The position numbers and the translations under genes are program-made. Shown here piece by piece: positions 33,505 to 40,924 of a DNA stretch of 64,000 nt. Every line of letters begins with the position of its first letter. Positions within the stretch are counted from its first letter, which is position 1. The notes beneath the pieces are model-generated. The model saw only the letters and a list, made by a program, of their open reading frames with translations. It did no database searches and had not been told where the DNA came from. This DNA is from Taibaiella helva (GTDB taxonomy: Bacteria > Bacteroidota > Bacteroidia > Chitinophagales > Chitinophagaceae). The stretch spans positions 1-64,000 of the forward strand of contig NZ_QUZZ01000014.1 of the NCBI RefSeq assembly GCF_003545695.1. Reading direction: 5' to 3'.

Positions 33505-35079
33505 ATGCAACAGGAATCTTTAGTTGAATACGGCAGCAGGAGAGCCATTGTCACCATCACTGCTATTTTGTGCGCGCTGCTGGAGATCGTGGATACGACT
33601 ATTGTCAACGTGGCCCTCAACAACATGAAGGGCAACCTGGGTGCGACCTTGAGCGAGATCGGGTGGGTAATCACGGCCTATGCGATCGGCAATGTGATCA
33701 TCGTGCCGATGACCAGCTGGCTGTCGCAGCAGTTTGGCCGGCGCAATTACTTTGCGGCCTCCGTCATGCTGTTTACCGTCTGCTCTTTCCTCTGCGGTAA
33801 TGCCACCACGATGTGGGAATTGATCTTGTTCCGCTTCCTGCAAGGTGTCGGCGGTGGTGCTTTGCTGGTGACTTCTCAAACGATCATTACAGAGAGCTGG
33901 CCCCCGGAAAAAAGAGGCATGTCGCAAGCCATCTACGGTCTTGGCGTAATTATAGGACCCACGCTCGGACCGCCTTTAGGAGGTTATATTGTGGAACATT
34001 TCAGCTGGCCTTATATCTTTTACATCAATATCCCTATCGGTATTATGGCCTTTATGCTTACCCTGCAATATGTAAGAAGTCCTAAATACGGGGAGAAAAA
34101 ATCATCCAAAGAAATCGACTGGTGGGGAATCTTGTTCCTGGCTGTTGCCGTAGGCTCGCTGCAATATGTGCTGGAGCGGGGACAGGAAGACGATTGGTTT
34201 AATAACAGGGAAATTTTGTTCCTGAGTATAACGGCGGCGCTCGGGTTTTATTTCTTTATCTGGAGAGAGCTGACCTATAAAAACCCGATTGTTGAGCTGC
34301 GGGTACTGAAGAACGGGAACCTGCGTATCGGCACCGTACTGTCCTTTATCATGGGCTTCGGTCTGTATGGATCAACCTTCGTGGTACCCTTGTACCTGCA
34401 AAACTCCCTGGGCTGGAATGCGCAGCAGGCGGGTATGATCATGATTCCGGCAGCCTTAATGACGGCGTTTATGATGCCTATTATCGGGCAGTTATTGCAA
34501 AAAGGAATTAAACCGCAATACCTGGCAGCCGCAGGAATGTTCCTGTTCTTCATTTATAGTTTCTGGGGCAGAAATATTCTTACACCCGATACCAGCAAGC
34601 AAGCCTTCTTCTGGATGCTGATGATGCGTGGCGCAGCCATGGGTATGTTGTTCATCCCTGTTTCCACGATGTCTTTATCTACCTTAAAAGGGCAACAGAT
34701 AGGGCAGGGCGCTGCCTTTACCGGTATGATGCGGCAGTTAGGTGGTTCCTTCGGTATCGCGCTTATTACCACCTTTATGACGATGGGTAACGCAACTCAC
34801 CGTAACGATCTTCTGCAGAATATTACTGCAGACAATATTAAGGTACAGCAACAAGTGGCCGGTTCTACTGCACGGCTGATGAACTTGGGAATGCCGCCTA
34901 ACCAGGCCAGGACAGCAGCCTATCAAATGCTAGACGGATCAGTGATGCGCCAGGCCGCCGTGCTGACCTATATGGATGTGTTCCTGTATATCGGTATTAT
35001 GTTCCTGGTGTGTGTACCCTTCATCCTCATGATCCGCAGCAGCAAGCAGAAGGTCAGCATGTCCGAAGCGATGCACTAG
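33505..35079 (+). CDS. EmrB/QacA-type MFS multidrug exporter (DHA2, 14 TM)
   Basis: 524 residues with about 14 hydrophobic segments. Asp in TM1 (LLEIVDTTIVNVALNNM), motif A-like GRRNYF, and the DHA2 motif C region GLGVIIGPTLGPPLGGYIVEHFSWPYIFYINIPIG are visible. Last gene of the tetR-tolC-emrA-emrB operon; it should export hydrophobic drugs by proton antiport through the adaptor and TolC channel. A hairpin lies 24 bases after the stop. Confidence 0.95.
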   Translation: MQQESLVEYGSRRAIVTITAILCALLEIVDTTIVNVALNNMKGNLGATLSEIGWVITAYAIGNVIIVPMTSWLSQQFGRRNYFAASVMLFTVCSFLCGNATTMWELILFRFLQGVGGGALLVTSQTIITESWPPEKRGMSQAIYGLGVIIGPTLGPPLGGYIVEHFSWPYIFYINIPIGIMAFMLTLQYVRSPKYGEKKSSKEIDWWGILFLAVAVGSLQYVLERGQEDDWFNNREILFLSITAALGFYFFIWRELTYKNPIVELRVLKNGNLRIGTVLSFIMGFGLYGSTFVVPLYLQNSLGWNAQQAGMIMIPAALMTAFMMPIIGQLLQKGIKPQYLAAAGMFLFFIYSFWGRNILTPDTSKQAFFWMLMMRGAAMGMLFIPVSTMSLSTLKGQQIGQGAAFTGMMRQLGGSFGIALITTFMTMGNATHRNDLLQNITADNIKVQQQVAGSTARLMNLGMPPNQARTAAYQMLDGSVMRQAAVLTYMDVFLYIGIMFLVCVPFILMIRSSKQKVSMSEAMH

Positions 35080-35102
35080 GCCGGAGACAAATATTTTTTA
35101 TC

Positions 35103-35148
35103 AAAAGAAGAAGAGGGGTTGTTCCATAAAGGATCAGCTTCTTCTTTT
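35103..35148 (+). terminator. Terminator of the efflux operon
   Basis: AAAAGAAGAAG (35103-35113) pairs with CTTCTTCTTTT (35138-35148), followed by TT. The loop is long (24 bases). Confidence 0.6.
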
Positions 35149-35298
35149 TTATACCGGACAGAAGAGAAGACGCATGGCCCTTATAGCAGGCAGGTTCAGC
35201 CCGGCGTTCCGGGTGTAAACGCATACGTTTTTTATCTTAGATTTATATTATTTTGTTGATAATAGTTGAAAATGATAGCAAAGCGAAAAATAAACAAT

Positions 35299-35306
35299 TA
35301 CTTTTG
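35299..35306 (+). promoter_or_regulatory. -7 box of the 96-aa protein gene
   Basis: TACTTTTG, an exact TAnnTTTG match 20 bases before the ATG at 35327, in AT-rich sequence. Confidence 0.5.
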
Positions 35307-35326
35307 TCACAAAAAAAGCAAGATAA

Positions 35327-35617
35327 ATGGAATATTGTACTTTTTCCTTTAGCGTCCACTACAACAATCGGAAAGTGAAAAGCGGCGTGGCTCCTTATCG
35401 CGGAGAACGCCTTGATGAGGAAAGCCTGCGGGAGTTTGTACAGGAATATTTTTCAGGTGCGCCCGAAAGCTATAACCTGATCGAAGTGAAAGTGGAAAAG
35501 GAATTCAAGGACGAAGAGCAATGGATCAAAGGGATCATCGACCTGGACACCTTCCGCTACCTGCAGAAAGTGAACGGTTATGCCGGTGAATTGCTCCAGA
35601 AATATTTTGATCGTTAA
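35327..35617 (+). CDS. Hypothetical small acidic protein
   Basis: 96 residues, no signal peptide or membrane helix. A beta-rich start (YCTFSFSVHYNNRKVKSG) is followed by helices with many Glu/Asp/Tyr. It has its own promoter box and a following hairpin, so it is probably a real monocistronic gene. I recognise no family. Confidence 0.65.
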   Translation: MEYCTFSFSVHYNNRKVKSGVAPYRGERLDEESLREFVQEYFSGAPESYNLIEVKVEKEFKDEEQWIKGIIDLDTFRYLQKVNGYAGELLQKYFDR

Positions 35618-35642
35618 CGCATACGATAACCGATATGGAAAA

Positions 35643-35674
35643 CGGCAGGACGAGATCCTGCCGCTTCTGTTTTA
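35643..35674 (+). terminator. Terminator after the 96-aa protein gene
   Basis: CGGCAGGA (35643-35650), loop CGAGA, TCCTGCCG (35656-35663), then CTTCTGTTTT. Confidence 0.75.
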
Positions 35675-35682
35675 GGCAGCCT

Positions 35683-35823
35683 ATGAAGTGCAGCGCTGAT
35701 GGATTTTGACCAGACCAGGACGGCAATCGGCTGAACGGCGATATTACAGTGGACGGCATTCCCATGGTGCCGGATTATTCGGGTCCCGGCCCGCACCGTG
35801 TCGTTTTTACAAAAGCACTTTAA
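35683..35823 (+). pseudogene. Possible broken or remnant coding fragment
   Basis: One frame reads ATG AAG TGC AGC GCT GAT GGA TTT, then TGA, then continues open to a TAA at 35821 with protein-like sequence (NGDITVDGIPMVPDYSGPGP, then HRVVF). The in-frame stop at 35707 or a nearby indel would break a short ORF. It may be the C-terminal remnant of a lost gene ahead of the Crp-type regulator. Weak evidence. Confidence 0.25.
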
Positions 35824-35835
35824 CACTTCAGCACG

Positions 35836-36429
35836 ATGAGCAAGGACAGCGATCCACGGCAACAGATCAAAGCAGCTATAAACCGCCTGCAGCCTCTGCC
35901 CGAAGCAGAGTGGGAAGCATTTGCAGCGCAGATGACCCTGAAACGCTATCCCAAAGGCGCCTTCCTGGTGAAAGAAGGGCAGGTCGAAAATCATATCTAT
36001 TTTCTCAACAGCGGGGCCACAAGGCATTACTTTATCCGCGATGGTAAAGAGTTTACGGTCGATTTCCAGTTTGCCGGCGACTTTGTTACCGCTTATTATT
36101 CGCTCATCACCCGCGAACCCAGCGCCGTGTATATAACAGTGCTGGAAGAGGCCGAAGCCTGGAGCATCCCCTTCAGCGCGCTGCAGTATTTCTACGACCG
36201 CTCAAAATATAGCGAACGTATCGGCCGCCTGATCGCGGAAGGCGAATACGTAAAGCGGCTGCGCAAAGAAATGAGCCTGCTCTCGCTTACCGCTGAAGAA
36301 CGCTATACCGCGTTGATGGCCAGGAATCCCGCGCTGGTCGCCAGGCTCTCGGTAAAGCATTTGTCTTCTTACCTGGGCATACAGCCCGAGAGCCTCAGCC
36401 GTATCCGCAGGCAATTCGGTAAAAGCTAA
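35836..36429 (+). CDS. Crp/Fnr-family transcriptional regulator
   Basis: 197 residues. A cyclic-nucleotide-binding-like beta-roll (RYPKGAFLVKEGQVENHIYFLNSGATRHYFIRDGKEFTVDF, residues about 36-80) is followed by the long dimer helix and a short C-terminal helix-turn-helix (LSVKHLSSYLGIQPESLSRIRRQFG). The Arg/Ser residues of the classical cAMP pocket are not evident, so the signal is unknown. It is followed 65 bases later by a DoxX-like membrane-protein gene, a common pairing in this phylum, and probably controls it. Confidence 0.9.
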   Translation: MSKDSDPRQQIKAAINRLQPLPEAEWEAFAAQMTLKRYPKGAFLVKEGQVENHIYFLNSGATRHYFIRDGKEFTVDFQFAGDFVTAYYSLITREPSAVYITVLEEAEAWSIPFSALQYFYDRSKYSERIGRLIAEGEYVKRLRKEMSLLSLTAEERYTALMARNPALVARLSVKHLSSYLGIQPESLSRIRRQFGKS

Positions 36430-36494
36430 CATACATCATTGTTCATGCCCTTCCCGGTATCGAATTTTGTGTGGTCATCAAAAGCTGGAAAATC

Positions 36495-36947
36495 ATGAAA
36501 GTCTTGGCCATATTGATCATCACATTCGGCTTGAGCACCGGTATCTCGCGTATGATCACCGGCAGCTGGAATCTCGTTTTCAGCGGGAACCTGGCCCTGT
36601 TCCTGATGCTCTGTGTCACTGCTATCGGGCACTATAAATTTGCCCCCGGTATGGCGATGATGATGCCCGGCTTCATTCCTTTCAGGAAAGAGATCGTCTT
36701 CTGGAGCGGTATCCTGGAGATTTTGCTGGGTCTGGGACTATTATTCCCTTCGACCCGTTCTATGGCAGGCGTGTCGCTGGTGATCCTGCTGGTGCTGATC
36801 CTGCCGGCCAATATCAATGCCGCAGCCAGGCATATTGATTTTGAAAAAGCAACCTATAGCGGTCCGGGACCGGCCTACCTGTGGTTCCGTATACCCATGC
36901 AAGTATTCCTCATTGCCTGGGTATATTGGTTTGCCCTGCGCCGGTAA
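36495..36947 (+). CDS. DoxX-like four-helix membrane protein
   Basis: 150 residues from the ATG at 36495 (a GTG at 36471 is an alternative, eight codons upstream). Four hydrophobic segments (KVLAILIITFGLSTGI, NLALFLMLCVTAIGHYKF, IVFWSGILEILLGLGLLF, GVSLVILLVLILPANI) and a C-terminal one (IPMQVFLIAWVYWFAL), with a short AARHIDF motif between them. The pattern fits DoxX/MauE-type proteins. It follows the Crp-type regulator and is probably in its regulon. Confidence 0.8.
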   Translation: MKVLAILIITFGLSTGISRMITGSWNLVFSGNLALFLMLCVTAIGHYKFAPGMAMMMPGFIPFRKEIVFWSGILEILLGLGLLFPSTRSMAGVSLVILLVLILPANINAAARHIDFEKATYSGPGPAYLWFRIPMQVFLIAWVYWFALRR

Positions 36948-37033
36948 ATACAGGAAAACAAAGCGGCGGATTCTGTTGACACAATGTTTACGGATATGGC
37001 GGCGTTGTATTAGTTTTATACAAACATCGCTTT

Positions 37034-37828
37034 ATGCTGATCACTGCAATGCAGCCAGACGATCTCTCGCAGCTGGACCTGCTTACGCCCGAAGGCTGGG
37101 ACAATCTGGTTCCTCATTTTACCTTTAACCTGCAGGCTCCTTTCTGCCGGCCGCTGAAAGCCTTGCTGGACGGTCAGATCGCAGGTGTAGGTAATATTAT
37201 CTATAACGAAGACACCGCCTGGCTGGCCCAGATCGTAGTGCATCCTGCTTTTCGTAAACGGGGCATCGGAAAAGCGATCACGGCTGCGCTGCTGGAGCAG
37301 GTCGACCGGGAACGTTTTCCTACGGTATTGCTCGATGCTACTGATATGGGTTATCCTGTGTACCGGAGCCTGGGCTTCGATACCATTACCCGGCATGTCC
37401 ACTTTGCCGGCCCTTTGCTTCCTGAACCCTCTATACCCGGAATCATTCCTTACCAGCCGGCCTACCGGCAGGCCGTCTTACAGTTGGACCGTGAAGCTAC
37501 CGGCGAGAACCGGGAGGCTTCTGTACAGGCACACCTGGACCATGCCTGGCTTTACCTGGACGGAGATCAGGTACATGGGGCTTTCTTTCCTACGCTTCAC
37601 CGCGGACTTATTGTTGCCGGCGATCCTGTAGCAGGACGCGCCCTGCTGCGTTTGCGTTTGAGCTGTAAGACCCATGCTATGGTGCCCGAAGAAAATACGG
37701 AAGCGATTGCTGCCCTGCAGCAGCTCGGCTTCCGGGAGCAGCGGCGGTCGCGGCGCATGCGGCAGGGCCCCGCCCGGCCCTGGCAGCCCGGTATGATCTT
37801 CAATATTACAGGAGGAGCTTTGGGCTAA
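37034..37828 (+). CDS. GNAT-family N-acetyltransferase
   Basis: 264 residues. The acetyl-CoA-binding motif A is AWLAQIVVHPAFRKRGIGKAITAALLEQV (residues about 61-89; the R-x-x-G-x-G/A loop reads RKRGIGK). A second, degenerate acetyltransferase-like half follows (PSIPGIIPYQPAYRQAVLQLD ... LQQLGFREQRRSRRM). The substrate cannot be inferred. Its end overlaps the convergent next gene by four bases. Confidence 0.85.
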   Translation: MLITAMQPDDLSQLDLLTPEGWDNLVPHFTFNLQAPFCRPLKALLDGQIAGVGNIIYNEDTAWLAQIVVHPAFRKRGIGKAITAALLEQVDRERFPTVLLDATDMGYPVYRSLGFDTITRHVHFAGPLLPEPSIPGIIPYQPAYRQAVLQLDREATGENREASVQAHLDHAWLYLDGDQVHGAFFPTLHRGLIVAGDPVAGRALLRLRLSCKTHAMVPEENTEAIAALQQLGFREQRRSRRMRQGPARPWQPGMIFNITGGALG

Positions 37829-38229
37829 CCATGCTCAGTCGTCACAGGCTTCCATTGATGCTTTCCCGGATAGTATTGCTGGCTGAATTTGATATGCAGC
37901 CGTTCCTGGTCGCCCGCATCGCGCATCATCAGCACCGGGAACAGATACTGACCCGCGATCGTTAACACTTCTCCTTTATCGTTCAGGAACAGGCAATGCG
38001 TTTCGCTGTTGAAGAAACGTTCTTTTTTGATCGGAATGGGAATGGAGAGCTCCGTGGTAATACCGCTGGGCAGGCCCCCGGGAGCTGTGACTGCGATATC
38101 CGCTTTTTCGCGGGTATAGATATGGATCGTTGTTTTCGCGTGAGCGATATGCCCCGCATGGCGCTCTCCTATATCGAAAGCATCGCCGGGTATGGAATAA
38201 TAGATATCGCAGCGTACCTGGGAAGTCAT
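37825..38229 (-). CDS. Hypothetical protein
   Basis: 134 residues from an ATG at 38229; no signal peptide. It contains a stretch reading like a beta-sheet domain (HCLFLNDKGEVLTIAGQYLF). It converges on the GNAT gene with a four-base overlap of stops. No family recognised. Confidence 0.6.
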   Translation of the reverse strand: MTSQVRCDIYYSIPGDAFDIGERHAGHIAHAKTTIHIYTREKADIAVTAPGGLPSGITTELSIPIPIKKERFFNSETHCLFLNDKGEVLTIAGQYLFPVLMMRDAGDQERLHIKFSQQYYPGKHQWKPVTTEHG

Positions 38230-38356
38230 GTGCAGGTTGTTTGTACTATAATAACCACGATGAAGGCAACAAGGTTGTGCTTCGCTTTTTAATGTTTCCG
38301 GCGCAACTTTTCAACGTGGCCTATGTTCTTCCTGCATATCCATTAGCTATAAGATC

Positions 38357-38920
38357 ATGAATAGGCTGTTTGCAGGCCGGGCAGTACTATGGGCGCTGTT
38401 TTTCCTTTGCGACTGTACCGGCCGGCACAATGATCCGGCGGCATCCGATGTGGCAGCGCTTTCCCGGCCGGCCGGCGATTTCATCGTAAAGGTAGCTGAA
38501 GAGCATATGGCATCAGCAGAGTTGGGTCGCTATGCTTCCGGCCAGGCCTCTGATTGGCGGCTGCGCACTTATGGCTGGCATATGCTGGCCTTTCACCGGG
38601 CCGCGCTGCAGAGGGTAAGATTTATTGCTACAGCTCGTGATATACGGCTTAACGATACCATGGGCGAAGGTTATCGGCGGCTTGTCGATAGCTTGAAACA
38701 AAAGGCCGGCAATCCCTTCGACTCTACCTTTATGTCTGTAATGGCAGAAAGGGAAAAGATGATGATCGGCGATTACGATCGGGCAATTCAGAAGATCCCC
38801 GATCCGCAGATAAAAGCTTTTGCCGCTGCAGAGCGGGACAGCCTGTTGCAGCACCTTGTACGCATCACAGCGATCAGGGATAGTATCAATGTTAAAAAGA
38901 AACGTTGGGCTGCTCCGTGA
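38357..38920 (+). CDS. DUF4142-like lipoprotein
   Basis: 187 residues. A leader ending in LFFLCDC (lipobox) indicates an outer-membrane or periplasmic lipoprotein. The body is helical (DFIVKVAEEHMASAELGRYASGQASDWRLRTYGWHMLAFHRAALQRV), the pattern of DUF4142 ferritin-like four-helix bundle proteins, with His residues in the expected helix. Function unknown. It precedes a long non-coding gap. Confidence 0.7.
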   Translation: MNRLFAGRAVLWALFFLCDCTGRHNDPAASDVAALSRPAGDFIVKVAEEHMASAELGRYASGQASDWRLRTYGWHMLAFHRAALQRVRFIATARDIRLNDTMGEGYRRLVDSLKQKAGNPFDSTFMSVMAEREKMMIGDYDRAIQKIPDPQIKAFAAAERDSLLQHLVRITAIRDSINVKKKRWAAP

Positions 38921-38990
38921 TAAAATTCTGATGCGGAGACTTAGCTTCCCACCTCGGTTGTTGTGCCTGTCGAAGCGCCGCTATATGGTT

Positions 38991-39013
38991 GTCCTTTCGA
39001 CAAGCTCAAGGAC
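38991..39013. repeat. Short palindromic intergenic repeat
   Basis: GTCCTT (38991-38996) and AAGGAC (39008-39013) flank a TCGACAAGCTC core. Sequences of the type TTTCGACAAGCTCA occur often between Bacteroidota genes, so this is probably a dispersed REP-like element; copy number cannot be measured here. Confidence 0.5.
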
Positions 39014-39540
39014 CGGCAGTTTATTTGTTCCTATATCGGGTAGTCAGCTAAAAATTAACATTTCTCAGGGATTTTTATGAGGAGTGACGACATAACAATG
39101 CAGGAATGCAGCCCATTTTTTATAGATTTATGACAAAGGCACTTGTGTTACTTTAAATTATTGATAATAAATAGATTGGGCGATCGTTTGCTTTGTTTCC
39201 AGGCATTTTTGCCATTTTTCTCCTCTTTGGACCCTCGATAAAACCCCCGGAATCTCTACGTTTATTACCTGAAAATGACCACTTATAAACTAATTAGTAC
39301 CGTTTGTTAAATTTTGTACATTGATTTCATCGTTCCTTTTTACATTCGTCATGTATTTGCTTCAAATACATATTGTTTATTGAGTTAGTATAATTTATGC
39401 AGTATTATTTTAAGTGCGGGTAATATTGCAAAGCCGGATTTTAACATTTGCTGCGCGGTGAATGATTAAGATCCGGAATCGATACCAACGGCCCTTGTTT
39501 GGGCGCAACATAATGTACTGACTGATTCCGATCAGTACTA
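39014..39540. other. AT-rich non-coding stretch
   Basis: No convincing gene. 39100-39440 is markedly AT-rich compared with the flanks, with poly-T and poly-A runs. A frame at 39462-39521 would encode a 19-residue basic peptide (MIKIRNRYQRPLFGRNIMY), which is only suggestive. GTACTGA (39515-39521) and TCAGTAC (39532-39538) form a short hairpin just before the terminator at 39556. Confidence 0.5.
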
Positions 39541-39555
39541 TCACCAGAAAAAGGA

Positions 39556-39592
39556 AGGGTTATCCGTGGAGGATAACCCTATTTCTTTTTTT
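39556..39592 (+). terminator. Strong terminator without an upstream CDS
   Basis: AGGGTTATCC (39556-39565), loop GTGGA, GGATAACCCT (39571-39580), then ATTTCTTTTTTT. It is a classical intrinsic terminator on the plus strand, but no protein gene ends before it, suggesting a small RNA or tiny ORF upstream. Confidence 0.8.
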
Positions 39593-39598
39593 AGGCAA

Positions 39599-39838
39599 TC
39601 ATTTCTCGCAGCGGTGCAGCGAATGCTGTTTTGCTCCATAAGAGCCCAGAGGCACGAGTGCTGAAAGAAGATGTGTTTTTCCCGCGGTGATGTAATGAGC
39701 TTTTATTTGGTGCTTAAAACCTTCGTGCCTTCGCCTGAATAAATTTCCTGTAGCTGTTTGCCCCGTAGGGGCAAAAGATTTGTAGATAAAACAACGATAA
39801 TCCATGAAATTGCCCCTACAGGGCCTTGAAGGTTTCAA
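39599..39838 (-). repeat. Repeat-like intergenic element with TTTGCCCC/GGGGCAAA hairpin and open frame
   Basis: TTTGCCCC (39757-39764) and GGGGCAAA (39768-39775) flank a 3-base loop, and a second GCCC-CTACA-GGGC symmetry follows at 39812-39825. The minus strand is open for 79 codons (MDYRCFIYKSFAPTGQTATG inside). The composition is unlike the neighbours, and elements of this kind recur in related genomes, so I interpret it as a dispersed element rather than an ordinary gene. Confidence 0.35.
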
Positions 39839-39923
39839 CGGTTAAGCGGCCAGACTGAATAAATTATGCCGGCGCCGATGTGCATATTAGCATTCTTTAT
39901 ACAAATCGGGGGAGATTATTTGC

Positions 39924-39995
39924 TACCTTTGTTCTTTCATGGTGATAGGGTTTATAGGGGCTGGCTCATTCTTGGGCTGGCTTTCTTTTTTATAA
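39924..39995 (+). CDS. Putative 18-residue membrane peptide with its own -7 box
   Basis: TACCTTTG (39924-39931) matches TAnnTTTG, and 7 bases later an ATG (39939) opens a frame for MVIGFIGAGSFLGWLSFL, one hydrophobic segment ending in TAA (39995). Too short to prove from sequence alone. Confidence 0.25.
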   Translation, partial: YLCSFMVIGFIGAGSFLGWLSFL

Positions 39996-40017
39996 CCTAT
40001 ATGCTGGTTCCCGCCGA

Positions 40018-40272
40018 TCAAGGTAGCCGGAGTTGCTTACGCGTAATGCTAAGCAGTTCCATGTCGATATCAGCCAGTGACAGGTCGTGGTGATCGGCGA
40101 GTATTTGCTGGTAAAGGCCGGCAAAGGCCTCAAGGGCCGAAGGAATAAAATCATCGAAGTAGACGACACGGTCAAAAGCATCTTCCTTGCTGCCGTCGAA
40201 TCGGAATACGGGCCCTTGCGCCAGCCTGGCCCTGATTGCCTGGGTCAGCAGGCAACTCACCTGGTCTTTCAT
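40018..40272 (-). CDS. Hypothetical small protein
   Basis: 84 residues, soluble and mixed in composition (VVYFDDFIPSALEAFAGLYQ, then HHDLSLADIDMELLSITRKQL). A minus-strand promoter (TTG-N20-TACTTTTG, 40370-40400) lies about 97 bases upstream, which supports a real gene. No family recognised. Confidence 0.6.
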   Translation of the reverse strand: MKDQVSCLLTQAIRARLAQGPVFRFDGSKEDAFDRVVYFDDFIPSALEAFAGLYQQILADHHDLSLADIDMELLSITRKQLRLP

Positions 40273-40369
40273 GTTGTTTTTTTTGTCGAACGGCTGCTGA
40301 TCTGCATGGGGTAGAAACCAGGGCCGGAAATATTGGTTTGGATACCGCCGGATGCGGCGAAACAGGCTT

Positions 40370-40400
40370 CAAAAGTACATTTCAGCGCCAGTCGGCACAA
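40370..40400 (-). promoter_or_regulatory. Promoter of the 84-aa protein gene
   Basis: On the minus strand: TTG (40400-40398), a 20-base spacer, then TACTTTTG (40377-40370), an exact TAnnTTTG match. Confidence 0.45.
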
Positions 40401-40455
40401 CCCCCATTTTAGTGCCCCCTCTTTTGTCTCCCCCAAAGCCTTCATTTTTGTTAAA

Positions 40456-40521
40456 ATGAACCTGGAAATTTTACTGTTTTTTACCTGTATTTTCCTGTCG
40501 CTCTCCGCTTTATATTTGTGA
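40456..40521 (+). CDS. 21-residue membrane mini-protein
   Basis: ATG at 40456, stop TGA at 40519. The product is almost wholly hydrophobic (MNLEILLFFTCIFLSLS followed by ALYL), a single membrane helix. Its stop overlaps a GTG (GTGA at 40518) that opens the next frame. Size and layout recall subunit peptides such as KdpF, but nothing nearby belongs to such a complex. Confidence 0.4.
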   Translation: MNLEILLFFTCIFLSLSALYL

Positions 40522-40688
40522 TACTGAAAGCACTATCACCTGTTACCGGCTGGAAAGCCAATAAATCACAGGATATGGATAAGGAATTTATTAACAGTAA
40601 TCAGCTGATCACCTTGCTGACGATAGGGGCCCTGGTCCTTATTTTCTGGCTCACTGTTTACCTGCCGATCACCGAATTCAAAATGTAA
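40518..40688 (+). CDS. Small membrane protein overlapping the previous frame
   Basis: 56 codons from the GTG at 40518, or 37 from the ATG at 40575. The C-terminal part (NQLITLLTIGALVLIFWLTV, then YLPITEFKM) is one membrane helix, preceded by a polar segment (MDKEFINS). The GTGA overlap with the 21-residue frame suggests coupled translation. No family recognised. Confidence 0.45.
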   Translation: MILKALSPVTGWKANKSQDMDKEFINSNQLITLLTIGALVLIFWLTVYLPITEFKM

Positions 40689-40890
40689 GTTCTGAATAGC
40701 GGAAACGGATGACGACTATTGCCTGCTCCCTTATGGGACTAGGTGAGGGGCTCTTCCGGCGCCTTTCGCTGATCATCATAAAGAACTCCTGTCCCTGATG
40801 CGGGCCTCCTCTCTTTTTTACGGTTCTTGAAGGGGTTGGCACGCGTTGGGGACAGGTTTTTTCTTTGTTAGGTGTTCTTTTACCCGCAAA

Positions 40891-40912
40891 AAAGCCCGCA
40901 TAAAGCGGGTTT
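40891..40912 (-). terminator. Terminator of the choice-of-anchor/T9SS gene
   Basis: CCCGC (40895-40899) and GCGGG (40905-40909), extended by A/T pairs, just past the stop at 40925; the minus-strand exit is CTTTTTTG. Confidence 0.7.
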
Positions 40913-40924
40913 ATCTTCTGCTCC

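Noticed and set aside
38820-39080. 86-codon plus-strand frame overlapping the end of the DUF4142-like gene
   Set aside because: Runs through the palindromic repeat at 38991 and overlaps a better-supported gene in another frame.
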